Shown in pieces: positions 49,078 to 60,060 of a DNA stretch of 64,000 bases (the first letter of the stretch is position 1; each line of letters begins with the position of its first letter). The stretch is from Phyto melanocephala. Lineage: Eukaryota; Arthropoda; Insecta; Diptera; Rhinophoridae. The notes below the pieces were generated by a model. The model was not told the DNA's origin. It saw only the letters and a program-made list of their open reading frames with translations, and did not search any database. The translations under genes were made by a program, and so were the position numbers. The stretch is from assembly GCA_941918925.1 (NCBI GenBank), contig OW799233.1, positions 5,634,001 through 5,698,000 on the forward strand. Direction: 5' to 3'.

Positions 49078-49292
49078 GGGGTACCCCGGTGGACTAGTCA
49101 GTAGTGCGCTGGTCTGCAAGTTTGGGGGTTGCGGGTTCGAATCCCGCCAAAGACTATATACTGGTCTGCTTCTCTTTCTCTTCTATTTTAAAAATTTATA
49201 TTTTTATTCTATTCTTCTGTCTATTAAAGCGTCACAAGGGACCGTAATGGTCTCCGGGTTAGGGTGTAAGGGTAACTTTGCACCTACCTACC
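49078..49292 (+). mobile_element. tRNA-derived SINE, copy 2
   Basis: Same family as 48478-48702 in the opposite direction. Perfect 11-bp target-site duplication TTACAACAATT (49067-49077 and 49293-49303). A-box-like TAGTCAGTAGTGCGCTGG, B box GGTTCGAATCC at 49134-49144, pyrimidine-rich middle, block CGTCACAAGGGACCGTAATG, tail CACCTACCTACC. Length 215 bp. The 90-codon open frame over it is spurious. Confidence 0.92.
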
Positions 49293-49303
49293 TTACAACA
49301 ATT

Positions 49304-50160
49304 AAGAATTGTTCAATTAAAAGCTTAAAAATGTATTTAGTGCAATAAACTAAGAACTAAAATGTTCTAATAAATCTAAGTGCACGGACGTTATTTGATT
49401 TTACAATTTGTTAATGAGACCATTAAGGGATTCCACAACCACATAAATAAATAAAAAAAAATAAAAATGTTTTTTCAAGTTACAAAAGCAATGCCAGAAT
49501 AATAAAAATAACTTAAAATAAATTTCCATTTTATAATGAAACAAATGATCCGTGTACTTAAGCAAAATAGTTACATATTTTACATAAATTTAAAATAACA
49601 CAAATAATTCAACTACCCCTGGAATATATTACCCTGCCGTGCGGAAAAAGAATCTGTTATTTCTTAAAAAAAGCTCTTAAACAAACAAATTCTTACAAAT
49701 TATTTTACTACCTGTTTTAACGACGTGTTATGTTTTTCATAAATTGTTGTTCTTTCTCTTTTAATTTTTCCTCCTAAAAATATTTAAGATCTTTAGTTAC
49801 AAAAAAAAAAAAAAAAGAAAAATAAACTTTTTCAATTTAATGTTACACTTGTTTTAACGCTGGCAAATAAGTTTAGCCCCAGTGACTGCTGCTGATGCTG
49901 CCCACTGATAACAGCCCATCAAATTGTTATTTGTTTCAACTTCCTGTGCTCTTTAAACCACACACACACACACACACACACACAGATTTATCGCATAGCC
50001 ACTCCAACATATACACAGGTTCAAACACAGCCACAGTTGTAACAACAACAAAAAATACTGTGTAATTGTTTTTGTTGCTTTATTTGTTTTCTTCCCTTTT
50101 GTTTATTATTTATTTCTACTACAAGTATCCGCAGTTGTTATCGTTGTTGCTGATTTGTAG
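49304..50160. other. Non-coding tract with CA microsatellite
   Basis: AT-rich. A (CA)n run of about 12 units lies at 49959-49983. No gene or repeat family recognised up to the exon relic at 50161. Confidence 0.55.
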
Positions 50161-50364
50161 TTCGTATCCTGGATACGTAAACGTGATCTACATATTTCAA
50201 CGATTGAAGTTATGACCTATACCAATGACCAAAAGATTCCACAACCAAACAACATGATGAATCAGTTGAATGAAGATGGCAAATTTTTTGTGGGCAACCA
50301 CGTGACATGGGCATATACGAGTGTCAGGTATCGACAGGACCAAAAATTAGCCCGACTTAACAAT
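50161..50364 (+). pseudogene. Broken Dpr-family immunoglobulin-domain exon
   Basis: An acceptor (pyrimidine-rich ...GATTTGTAG) ends at 50160. Frame 0 then reads FVSWIRKRDLHISTIEVM and TYTNDQK, the C strand (WIRKRD) to D/E region of the first Ig domain of Dpr (defective proboscis extension response) neuronal surface proteins. The domain continues in another frame: RFH, then two bases on HDESVE-stop-RW, and QPRDMGIYECQVSTGPKIS, the F strand with the conserved YEC cysteine. So two frame changes and one stop interrupt it. A GTATGT donor-like site follows at 50365. Unspliced frame 0 is open across all 204 bp but scrambles the second half. It is either a dead duplicated exon or a real exon with sequence errors. 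Confidence 0.75.
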
Positions 50365-51709
50365 GTATGTGCATAGTTGTTATTAAGTATGCAAATACAA
50401 GCAGATACACTGCAAACACAACAAATTTACTAACTCACATTAATACACAAACAGACACACATACTAAATTACACACTCCCACATAAATTTTGTACGAATG
50501 TTTGCATAGAATTTGCCAAACATACAAGAGCAGAAAACGGAATACATATACAGACAGCGTGACCATTTGTTTTCAAAATCTATTTAATAAAAATCCTATG
50601 CAGAAGTAGTTTTTAAATGATTTTACAATGGCCCAAGTTAACACAAAACTTAAAGCAGAATTTCAGCGAGTACTTTATTTTTTTTTTGTTTGCTAATTTA
50701 TACGATATGCTATTAGCGGATTAATAAATACTGATTAGAGTATGAGCTAAATAATATTCTAAGAGAAGTTTGTTGGTCCTACTTTATATGCAAACTATAC
50801 CCAGAGTGCAACCACGTTAGCAATAGTAAGAATGTTTCTTTAAATTAAATGTTTTATATGCTCGTACATTGTGTTGCTCTATAAATCTTTAATTTAATTT
50901 AATTTTCTTTTTTTCGTTTTTGTTGTATAGTTGTATAAATACATTGTTGTTGCTAACTACAAATGTGTTACATAATTGCTTATTGGATTTGGGTGTTGTT
51001 CTCTTGGATAGCGGGTGGGAGTAAGTCGTTCTGTTGTTATTTACGTACAAAATAAATTAAATCCACACCGAACTAAGTCCACTTTAAACATACTTTCTGA
51101 TTTTGTTCTCACAAAACTTCGAACTTCTTTTTTTTTTTTTTTTTTGTTGTTGTTGTTGTGCTTTTTCTTTTAGTTTAACTTACTTTATTTTAACTATTTT
51201 CACTAAATGTTACGACCACTTTAAACAATTTGAGATTGCGAACAAGAGATTCTATATTATCTATTATAACCCCTTATATTTGTTTGCTTAAAACAACAAC
51301 AGCTCTCGCTGTGGGATAGAGAAATTTATTGCACATTTTATCTAAATAAGATCTACTTGCTGCTTCAGTGCATTCATCCTTTAACCAAAAAAACAAATTT
51401 ACCATTTGGATGTCGATGTGGACGTAACAAGAATGTGAAAGTGTATCTGGTAGATGAGTAGGTGTTGCAAGTTTTTCGTAACCAGAAAGTTGTTCCAAAG
51501 GATATAGACCACCAAACATTAGCAGTACAACCTAAACTATAGTTGAACATTTTAATGCACGACGTACATGCAAATGTGTATAGTTTTTGTTGTTTTACAA
51601 GTGATTGTATGGCTTTTAGTTTTATATAGAAGGAACAGAATTGCAAAAGAAAAAAATAATACAAAGAATATTGTTAAGACAAGTGTAAAATACTATAGTG
51701 AAACCGCCA
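50365..51709. other. AT-rich tract with no recognised gene
   Basis: A minus-strand open frame at 51274-51519 (81 codons) has a less skewed composition than its surroundings but no motif I recognise. Nothing else supported. Confidence 0.45.
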
Positions 51710-52369
51710 ATTTTTATACCCGCCACCAAAAAAATGGTGGGGGTATATTCATTTTGTCATTCCGTTTGTAACACATCGAAATATCCATTTTAGACCCCAT
51801 AAAGTATATATATTCTGAATCAGGGTTTGATTTTATGACGATCTAGCTATGTCCGTCCGTCTGTCCGTCTGTCCGTCTGTCCGTCTGTCCGTCTGTCCGT
51901 CTGTCCGTCTGTTGAAAGCACGATAGAGGTCGCACCGAAAAAGCTAGGGGGCTCAAATTTTGCCAGAATCTTTCTTATAGACAAGGTTTGTTTGGTATTG
52001 AAAATGGGCTAAATCGGAATATCAGGAAGAGAGTTATAGCTCGAAAAGCAAGAGTAGGTCGAAAAAACCGTGTCCTTCAAACATCGAATAAAATGGAATT
52101 GTGTCCAAACGCATTAACGTAGACTCATGAAACTTCGAATATATATTTCCTGAGTAAAAACAATATTTTTCCCCGAAAATTATCTAAATCTATGCATTAG
52201 GAGAGGAGTTATCGATCAAAATGTACGAAAATTTATACCGCACAGTGTATTTTTCGGTATATTTAAAAACAAAAACGTCATAAAAGCAACAAAATTGGAT
52301 GTACGACTCTGAAATTTTGCACACTTTGCTTATTGGTAAGGCGCTTTTTTGTAACGGAAAATCAATGTG

Positions 52370-53410
52370 CCACGCCCACTTTTACGCCCACCTCCCATAT
52401 AACGTTTTACCAAAAATTCATATAATTTCTCAATTTATGTAGATTTTGGAATAATAAAGGGCTATATTGAAACATCTCAGTTGTACTCATTCGAAAATAC
52501 AACTTTGACACGCCCACTATAACGCCCACTTTTCACGTTATATACCGTTAATGAAATTTAAAAGCTCATAAAACCGCCAAAATTAGAGGTATGATGATCA
52601 AATTCGCTACGTATATCCTTTTAGGCAATGTCATTACTGCGCCAGAAAATTAAGGCGCCACGCCCACTTTTACGCCCACCTCCCATATAACGTTTTACTT
52701 AAAATTCATATAATTCCTCTATTAATAAAGATTTTGGAATAATAAAGGACGATATTGAAACACCTAAGTTGTACTCATTCGCAAAAATAACTTTGACACG
52801 CCTACTATAACGCCCACTTTTCACGTTATATACCGTTAATGAAATTTAAAAGCTCATAAAACCGCCAAAATAAGAGGTATGATGATAAAATTTGCTACGT
52901 ATATCCCCCTAGGCAATGTCATTACTGTGCTAGAAAATTGAGTTGCCACGCCCACTTTTACGCCCACCTCCCATATAACGTTTTACTCAAAATTCCTCTA
53001 ATTTCTCTATTAATAATGATTTTGGATTAATAAAGGGCTATATTGAAACACCTAAGTTGTACTCATTCGCCAAAACAACTTTGACACGCCTACTATAACG
53101 CCCACTTTTCACGTAATCTACCGTTAATGAAATTTAAATGCTCATAAAACCGCCAAAATTAGAGGTATGATGATCAAATTTTCTGTGTATATCCTTCTAA
53201 TCAATGTTATTGTTGTGCCAAAAAGTTTAGGTGACACGGCCACTTTAACGCCTACCTCCCATACAACGGCTTACCTTAAATTCATGTAATTTCTCTATTA
53301 ACAAAGTTTTTGGGAAAATAAAGGGCTATATTGAAATATTTAAGTTGTATTTATTAGTAGAAACTTTATTGACACAGCTACTTTAACACACTTTCATTGA
53401 ATTTCATTTC
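52370..53410. repeat. 288-bp tandem array, about 3.6 units
   Basis: Four occurrences of ACGCCCACCTCCC or close variants start at 52383, 52671, 52959 and 53247, an exact 288-bp period. Each unit has two CACGCCCAC-type blocks about 140 bp apart, one before CTCCCATATAACG and one before TTTTCACGTTATATACC, so the unit is probably a dimer of about 144 bp. The last unit is the most diverged. Mirrored at 56158-57198. Confidence 0.85.
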
Positions 53411-54004
53411 ATTTAAGGACCGATGTTGTATTTAAATAAAACACAAATTATTTAGGATATTATTATTTCTTTTTATAATGATAATATTTGTATGGTTCAA
53501 TTATGTATTTAACAAAATATCGGCCAAATGGCCCCCCCCATCCTTGGCGCCACTCCTCTATCTGATGGTCCAAATTTTCAATGACAATGTTGATGCTCAA
53601 TTATTGGGCATGATGATGAGTCGAGGTTGACTGCTCTTTTGCCACACTATCGCAAAAAACAGCAATAGTTCCCATTCAACGAACTAAGAAGGCATTCACA
53701 GATTTTCTAACATTTTATACAGACCTGTTTTTCAGAAATTTAAATATTTTTTACAATTCTCCCGATTGTGGACGAATTTGAACGATTATGTTGATCAAAA
53801 GAATTACGAAGTGTACAAAATGCATTTTGATTTGAACGCCCATTTTTATAAAAAACCTGAATAACTTTAAAGCGTTGCTCATTTGCGTATCTTTCCACGG
53901 ATCAAAATGAGTAAGTTTGAGATTGAGAAATGTCAAGTGAAATTCAGAAAACAAATTTTAAGACTAGGTGTAGTTCACCTTCAACATGGGCCCTTAAAAT
54001 TTAA
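53410..54004 (-). pseudogene. Nested mariner relic, left arm
   Basis: Ends are inverted repeats of the TTTAAGG-x-CC-x-ATGTTG type. In between, the minus strand starts DPWKDTQMSNALKLFRFFIK and then loses frame because a run has five A where the right arm has six (53843-53847). Internally deleted and inactive, as in the mirrored copy at 55563-56158. Confidence 0.8.
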
Positions 54005-54153
54005 CCACCCTCTACAAAGAAAGTAATACATATTTCATTATAAATATTCCATAGCGATTAACAAAATAATAAATATTGTGCTTTAAATGTACACAAAATT
54101 GGTGGTGGGTATAAAAGATTCGGCACAGCCGAATATAGTGCTCTTACTTGTTT

Positions 54154-55413
54154 ATTTTCCTCTTTCTTTTTTTTTTTTTTTGTTGAGTATTTCTCATTTG
54201 TTTTCTCATTTGCTTTCACGGCAATTGATGCGGGGAGGGGATAAATGGTAAACTTATTTAAGTAAATGAGAATTTTATGCAAAAAAAAGTCTTTCAAAAT
54301 AAAGGGTTTATCAATAGGTGCGGGTATATTAATGTCACATCATTACAAAATCATTAAACTCAATGCTGCCTATATTAAATCCCACCTTGGTAATATTGTG
54401 TCTAGGGAAAAAGAGGTGTTATAAATACCTCTAGATATCCGGAGCCAGTAGTTTGAAAAGCTCGCAACCAAGACGCTTGTGCATGAACAGAGCGATTCGT
54501 GTAGAAAACATTTCCACCATATAAGCTGACAATAGTTCAGCTTACACTTACCAGGTCTAAACAAACCAAGAGATTGAATTAATAGCAAATAAAGACAAGG
54601 CCGTTTGTTAACTAATAGGGCTTTTAAAATTTTAGAAGGGGGTCCCAAATCAATTAAGATAATATATTTTTTTTTTTTTTGATATTTATTAAACTTAGAT
54701 TAAAGAAAAACAAAATTCTACAAATTTTCTTTAAAGGATTTTTTCTATAATTTCTAAATTTTTATAGAATTTACAATCAATTGTTGGAATATTTCTTTCA
54801 ACCTCTGCGAATAGTTTTCTCTGCGTATTATTTTCTCTTTCATATTTACACAATCACTTTAATTTTCCTCCTTTCAAACAAACGTGGCGTGTGTTTCGTT
54901 GTATTGTTTGTCTGGTGGAAGAACGTTAACACTCTTGTATGTCATTTGTATGCATCAGTGAATATTTATTTTTGTGGTCTAAGGATTTGTACAAATTATC
55001 CGACTGCTGTTGGATACTTATAGGTGTGTGTGTGTGTGTGCATGTATAAAATAACAAATTTAACAACTACAACAAAATGCACAAAGATTGAGCTCAAATT
55101 GCATTCATTGGCTTTAAGAAAGTCAGCCGCAGCCACAGAAAATAAATTTGTTGCAACAGCAACAACGTAATAGAGAAATGAAAATAAAAATAACAAACCA
55201 AATGAAATTAAATTAAAATGAAAAAAGAAATCAACTTACTTGTATATATACAAAACTTAAAGGATATAAAAAAGCGTAAAATACCACTAGCAACAATGAG
55301 TGGAATGTTAAAAATGATATTGTCATTTAACAGTAGCTGAGCTTTAGCCACAGACCACCCACGGTGCTGCAAAATGTTGCCATTGTTTCTTTGTGAAGAA
55401 GAAAAATAAGTTA
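54154..55413. other. Spacer between the inverted-repeat arms
   Basis: 1,260 bp unrelated to the arms. It contains T- and A-runs and a TG microsatellite near 55023-55039. Open frames on both strands (54058-54297, 54370-54648, 54781-55023, 54996-55196, 55208-55480) overlap one another and show no domain. No gene recognised. Confidence 0.6.
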
Positions 55414-57858
55414 AAACAAGTAAGAGCACTATATTCGGCTGTGCCGAATCTTTTATACCCACCACCAATTTTGTGTACATTTAAAGCACAATATTTATTA
55501 TTTTGTTAATCGCTATGGAATATTTATAATGAAATATGTATTACTTTCTTTGTAGAGGGTGGTTAAATTTTAAGGGCCCATGTTGAAGGTGAACTACACC
55601 TAGTCTTAAAATTTGTTTTCTGAATTTCACTTGACATTTCTCAATCTCAAACTTACTCATTTTGATCCGTGGAAAGATACGCAAATGAGCAACGCTTTAA
55701 AGTTATTCAGGTTTTTTATAAAAAATGGGCGTTCAAATCAAAATGCATTTTGTACACTTCGTAATTCTTTTGATCAACATAATCGTTCAAATTCGTCCAC
55801 AATCGGGAGAATTGTAAAAAATATTTAAATTTCTGAAAAACAGGTCTGTATAAAATGTTAGAAAATCTGTGAATGCCTTCTTAGTTCGTTGAATGGGAAC
55901 TATTGCTGTTTTTTGCGATAGTGTGGCAAAAGAGCAGTCAACCTCGACTCATCATCATGCCCAATAATTGAGCATCAACATTGTCATTGAAAATTTGGAC
56001 CATCAGATAGAGGAGTGGCGCCAAGGATGGGGGGGGCCATTTGGCCGATATTTTGTTAAATACATAATTGAACCATACAAATATTATCATTATAAAAAGA
56101 AATAATAATATCCTAAATAATTTGTGTTTTATTTAAATACAACATCGGTCCTTAAATGAAATGAAATTCAATGAAAGTGTGTTAAAGTAGCTGTGTCAAT
56201 AAAGTTTCTACTAATAAATACAACTTAAATATTTCAATATAGCCCTTTATTTTCCCAAAAACTTTGTTAATAGAGAAATTACATGAATTTAAGGTAAGCC
56301 GTTGTATGGGAGGTAGGCGTTAAAGTGGCCGTGTCACCTAAACTTTTTGGCACAACAATAACATTGATTAGAAGGATATACACAGAAAATTTGATCATCA
56401 TACCTCTAATTTTGGCGGTTTTATGAGCATTTAAATTTCATTAACGGTAGATTACGTGAAAAGTGGGCGTTATAGTAGGCGTGTCAAAGTTGTTTTGGCG
56501 AATGAGTACAACTTAGGTGTTTCAATATAGCCCTTTATTAATCCAAAATCATTATTAATAGAGAAATTAGAGGAATTTTGAGTAAAACGTTATATGGGAG
56601 GTGGGCGTAAAAGTGGGCGTGGCAACTCAATTTTCTAGCACAGTAATGACATTGCCTAGGGGGATATACGTAGCAAATTTTATCATCATACCTCTTATTT
56701 TGGCGGTTTTATGAGCTTTTAAATTTCATTAACGGTATATAACGTGAAAAGTGGGCGTTATAGTAGGCGTGTCAAAGTTATTTTTGCGAATGAGTACAAC
56801 TTAGGTGTTTCAATATCGTCCTTTATTATTCCAAAATCTTTATTAATAGAGGAATTATATGAATTTTAAGTAAAACGTTATATGGGAGGTGGGCGTAAAA
56901 GTGGGCGTGGCGCCTTAATTTTCTGGCGCAGTAATGACATTGCCTAAAAGGATATACGTAGCGAATTTGATCATCATACCTCTAATTTTGGCGGTTTTAT
57001 GAGCTTTTAAATTTCATTAACGGTATATAACGTGAAAAGTGGGCGTTATAGTGGGCGTGTCAAAGTTGTATTTTCGAATGAGTACAACTGAGATGTTTCA
57101 ATATAGCCCTTTATTATTCCAAAATCTACATAAATTGAGAAATTATATGAATTTTTGGTAAAACGTTATATGGGAGGTGGGCGTAAAAGTGGGCGTGGCA
57201 CATTGATTTTCCGTTACAAAAAAGCGCCTCACCAATAAGCAAAGTGTGCAAAATTTCAGAGTCGTACATCCAATTTTGTTGCTTTTATGACGTTTTTGTT
57301 TTTAAATATACCGAAAAATACACTGTGCGGTATAAATTTTCGTACATTTTGATCGATAACTCCTCTCCTAATGCATAGATTTAGATAATTTTCGGGGAAA
57401 AATATTGTTTTTACTCAGGAAATATATATTCGAAGTTTCATGAGTCTACGTTAATGCGTTTGGACACAATTCCATTTTATTCGATGTTTGAAGGACACGG
57501 TTTTTTCGACCTACTCTTGCTTTTCGAGCTATAACTCTCTTCCTGATATTCCGATTTAGCCCATTTTCAATACCAAACAAACCTTGTCTATAAGAAAGAT
57601 TCTGGCAAAATTTGAGCCCCCTAGCTTTTTCGGTGCGACCTCTATCGTGCTTTCAACAGACGGACAGACGGACAGACGGACAGACGGACAGACGGACAGA
57701 CGGACAGACGGACGGACATAGCTAGATCGTCATAAAATCAAACCCTGATTCAGAATATATATACTTTATGGGGTCTAAAATGGATATTTCGATGTGTTAC
57801 AAACGGAATGACAAAATGAATATACCCCCACCATTTTTTTGGTGGCGGGTATAAAAAT
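55414..57858 (-). mobile_element. Large DINE-like element, right arm of inverted repeat
   Basis: 2,445 bp, the reverse complement of 51710-54153. Same fifteen-unit (GTCY) core (57658-57717), 288-bp array and nested mariner. In the parts I compared base by base, only two differences appeared: T/C at 57230 against A at 52338 (complemented), and six A at 55720-55725 against five in the left arm. The 1-bp length difference between arms equals that indel. Confidence 0.9.
55563..56158 (+). pseudogene. Nested mariner relic, right arm
   Basis: 5' end TTAAATTTTAAGGGCCCATG and 3' end (inverted) CATTTAAGGACCGATGTTG are the TIRs of the mariner family at 46.4 kb. The reading frame 55613-55828 gives DPWKDTQMSNALKLF, then KNGRSNQNAFCTLRNSF and RSNSSTIGRIVKN, matching the first helix-turn-helix of the 46.5-kb copy. 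After that only scattered similarity remains; the catalytic region is deleted. It inserted into the DINE-like element before the arms were duplicated. Confidence 0.85.
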
Positions 57859-59389
57859 AATAGAGTAGAAGAGAAACGATTGGGGTAGCGTCAACAAAAA
57901 TAAAACAAACTGGAAATTATTACTTAATTTAAGTTTATTTAATAAATATTGTTATGGCCAATTTTCCCCCCATTCTTCTTTTTTTTTAAGAATTATTACA
58001 ACTGTGTGTATAGACTGTTTAAGTATAAAATGCCATGAGTGCATTCCAACCATGACTAAGTAGAAACTATGAATTGTGGTCATCATACATACATACATCT
58101 ACACTTGTAATAAAAAAGATTTTTTCTAAAAATAGAAAAAAAAAATAAAGGAGATTCCCAAAAAGATTTTAAATAAATGTATGTATAAGTGCTTAACTTC
58201 AGGCACTTTTTTCATATTATTTTATATTTATATAAATTTAGTTTTTTTCTCGTTTTATATAAATTTTAATGGAGAATATGATAACAAAAACAACATAAAA
58301 ATAGTTATTTTTTCATATATATTTATATGGGATTTACATCATTTAAAAAAAAGCAAAAAAAAAACTCTCACAAACACATACACTAACATAAGTATGTACA
58401 ACTGCCAACAAACACCGACATACATCATGCTGTTACAAGCTCTTTATATTTATGTATGTGTATATACATCAAGAGAAAAAAGAATTTGCTTCGCTTCATT
58501 CATGTCTACATGTACATACATACATACATAAATGTGTATTCATTTCTTGTGCAACTAAATGTTGCAATCAAAATTTCATACTTACGAGACCATAAATCAA
58601 TAGTTTTACCCAGTATTTTGAGCTTGATTTATAACAGAGAAGAAGAAAAACAACAAGAAAGAATTTTACGTATTTTTATAAAAGTATTGTTTAAATTTAA
58701 TATCAAAATATATTCGGGTAACCTACAAAGTTCAAATTCAGTGATTTTATTTCTTATTTAATGGAATACCTCAAATTCAATGTAACCATCCCAGCAGAAA
58801 ATTCCAGAAATAATATCTGCTCGTGATTTTAAGGATATCGTCATCGGACAAGCAACCATTTTAGATTTAATACCAGGCCGTACATAAAAGCATTTCCTAG
58901 TTATGAGATTTTTAATCAGCAGAACATGTGAGTAAATGAAAATGATTATTTTTGCGACAACACAGCTTCATGGCATCACGACCACCATTGTTGCTGTATC
59001 CAACTTAAACTAGTTTCTATTTTCGTAAACAGCATTTCATCTTATCACTTGTCTATTATCACAGAACATACCCAATTAGTTGATAGTTGCGACTAAGCCG
59101 CCGATGCTGTTATTCCTTATGCTGTGCTCGCAGTTGAGTTTTGTAGCTAATTTGGCTGATTGTAGGTACACTCTTTCCAACATGTTCACGAAATACATGT
59201 GTCATTAGTATTATATATTTTGTAACACACACTGCAACCAATATTTTTTTACTATTTTAATAGAAAAATGATTTTATTTTCGAAAAGGACGAATTTCATT
59301 TATGAGCCTTAAGAAATTTTAAAACAAATTCTTGGAGAAATCCCATTATTTAAAAGAATTTGTAAACAATCATTTTGGCTTCATTCCCT
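57859..59389. other. AT-rich tract with no recognised gene
   Basis: Open frames 58181-58531 and 58456-58761 are low-complexity and unsupported. CATA microsatellites occur near 58085 and 58513. A less AT-rich stretch at 58780-59200 looks formerly coding on the minus strand but I could not assign it. Confidence 0.45.
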
Positions 59390-60060
59390 CAAACATTTTA
59401 GCATTAAATATTTAAAAATAATATGTCCTTTGGGACTACGCCTTGTGAATGCCATCCTGGTGGCCAAATTATCCATAATTTTTTCCAGCGTACCCGCCAA
59501 TATTTCGTCAATATTTCATCCAATGTTGATTTTTAAATCACCAATTATTGCTGGTTTATCATCATATTACATAAATTTGATATCCACCCACAAAAAGTAG
59601 TCCCAGGAAGTCAAATCATAGAAAAGAGGTGGCCAATCTACAGCTCCATTTCTTAACAACATTCGGTTACATAACATTTGATTCAGGAAAGTAATAGTTT
59701 AACGTGCTGAAGGGCATCATTCGCCATTTTGCTAGAATAACTCCTTCTGCAGATGATTGGCAATGACATGAGGAATAAAAAAATCACAAACATTTTCAGA
59801 TTTTAAAGAGAATTATCCGATAACGCTTTTAGCATGCAAACCATACTAAACAGTGATTTTCTTTGGGATGTACTGGAGTATTCAGATTCTCATAAAAGTT
59901 TTTATGAGAGCATCATATAACTAATATGATTCGACGATAAAAATTTTTATAAGTTTGGCGAACAGAGTGCGAATTTTGGAATAAAGTTCCCCGTTGTTCT
60001 GTGTACCGAACAAAAAGGACTTATGCGCTTTATAAGTATGACGGCTGATTTTATAGTTAT
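59390..60060 (-). pseudogene. Mariner transposase C-terminal half
   Basis: On the minus strand: ENLNTPVHPKKITV, a stop, YGLHAKSVIG, then after a damaged second-Asp block (QNGE), NGAVDWPPLFYDLTSWDYFL (third Asp region, WDYFLW) and KPAIIGDLKINIG, ILAGTLEKIMDNLATRM and GHIIFKYL, the C-terminus. The order is that of DD41D-type mariners. Several stops. The N-terminal half is not seen. Confidence 0.75.

Larger units (their letters stand above)
51710..54153 (+). mobile_element. Large DINE-like element, left arm of inverted repeat
   Basis: 2,444 bp. Starts ATTTTTATACCCGCCACC with a GGTGGGGGTATATTC block, TTTGTCATTCCGTTTGTAA, a (GTCY) tract of fifteen units (51851-51910), then a 288-bp tandem array, a nested mariner relic, and the 3' hairpin ATTCGGC/GCCGAAT (about 54118-54134) before CTCTTACTTG. 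Start, core and hairpin are those of the smaller DINE-like family in this window, so it is a related, larger subfamily. It resembles published DINE elements with central tandem repeats. The same sequence recurs inverted at 55414-57858. Confidence 0.88.

Noticed and set aside
49078..49150. Possible tRNA gene on the plus strand (A and B boxes present)
   Set aside because: No acceptor stem can be closed, the sequence continues into a repeated body with a (CCTA)n tail, and target duplications flank it. It is a SINE head.
51274..51664. Overlapping minus-strand open frames of 81 and 96 codons
   Set aside because: The longer one is in another frame over the same DNA; neither has a motif I can name, and there is no Met context or splice support.
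51851..51910. Regular short repeats that could suggest a CRISPR-like array
   Set aside because: Four-base units without spacers; this is the (GTCY) microsatellite core of a DINE-like element.
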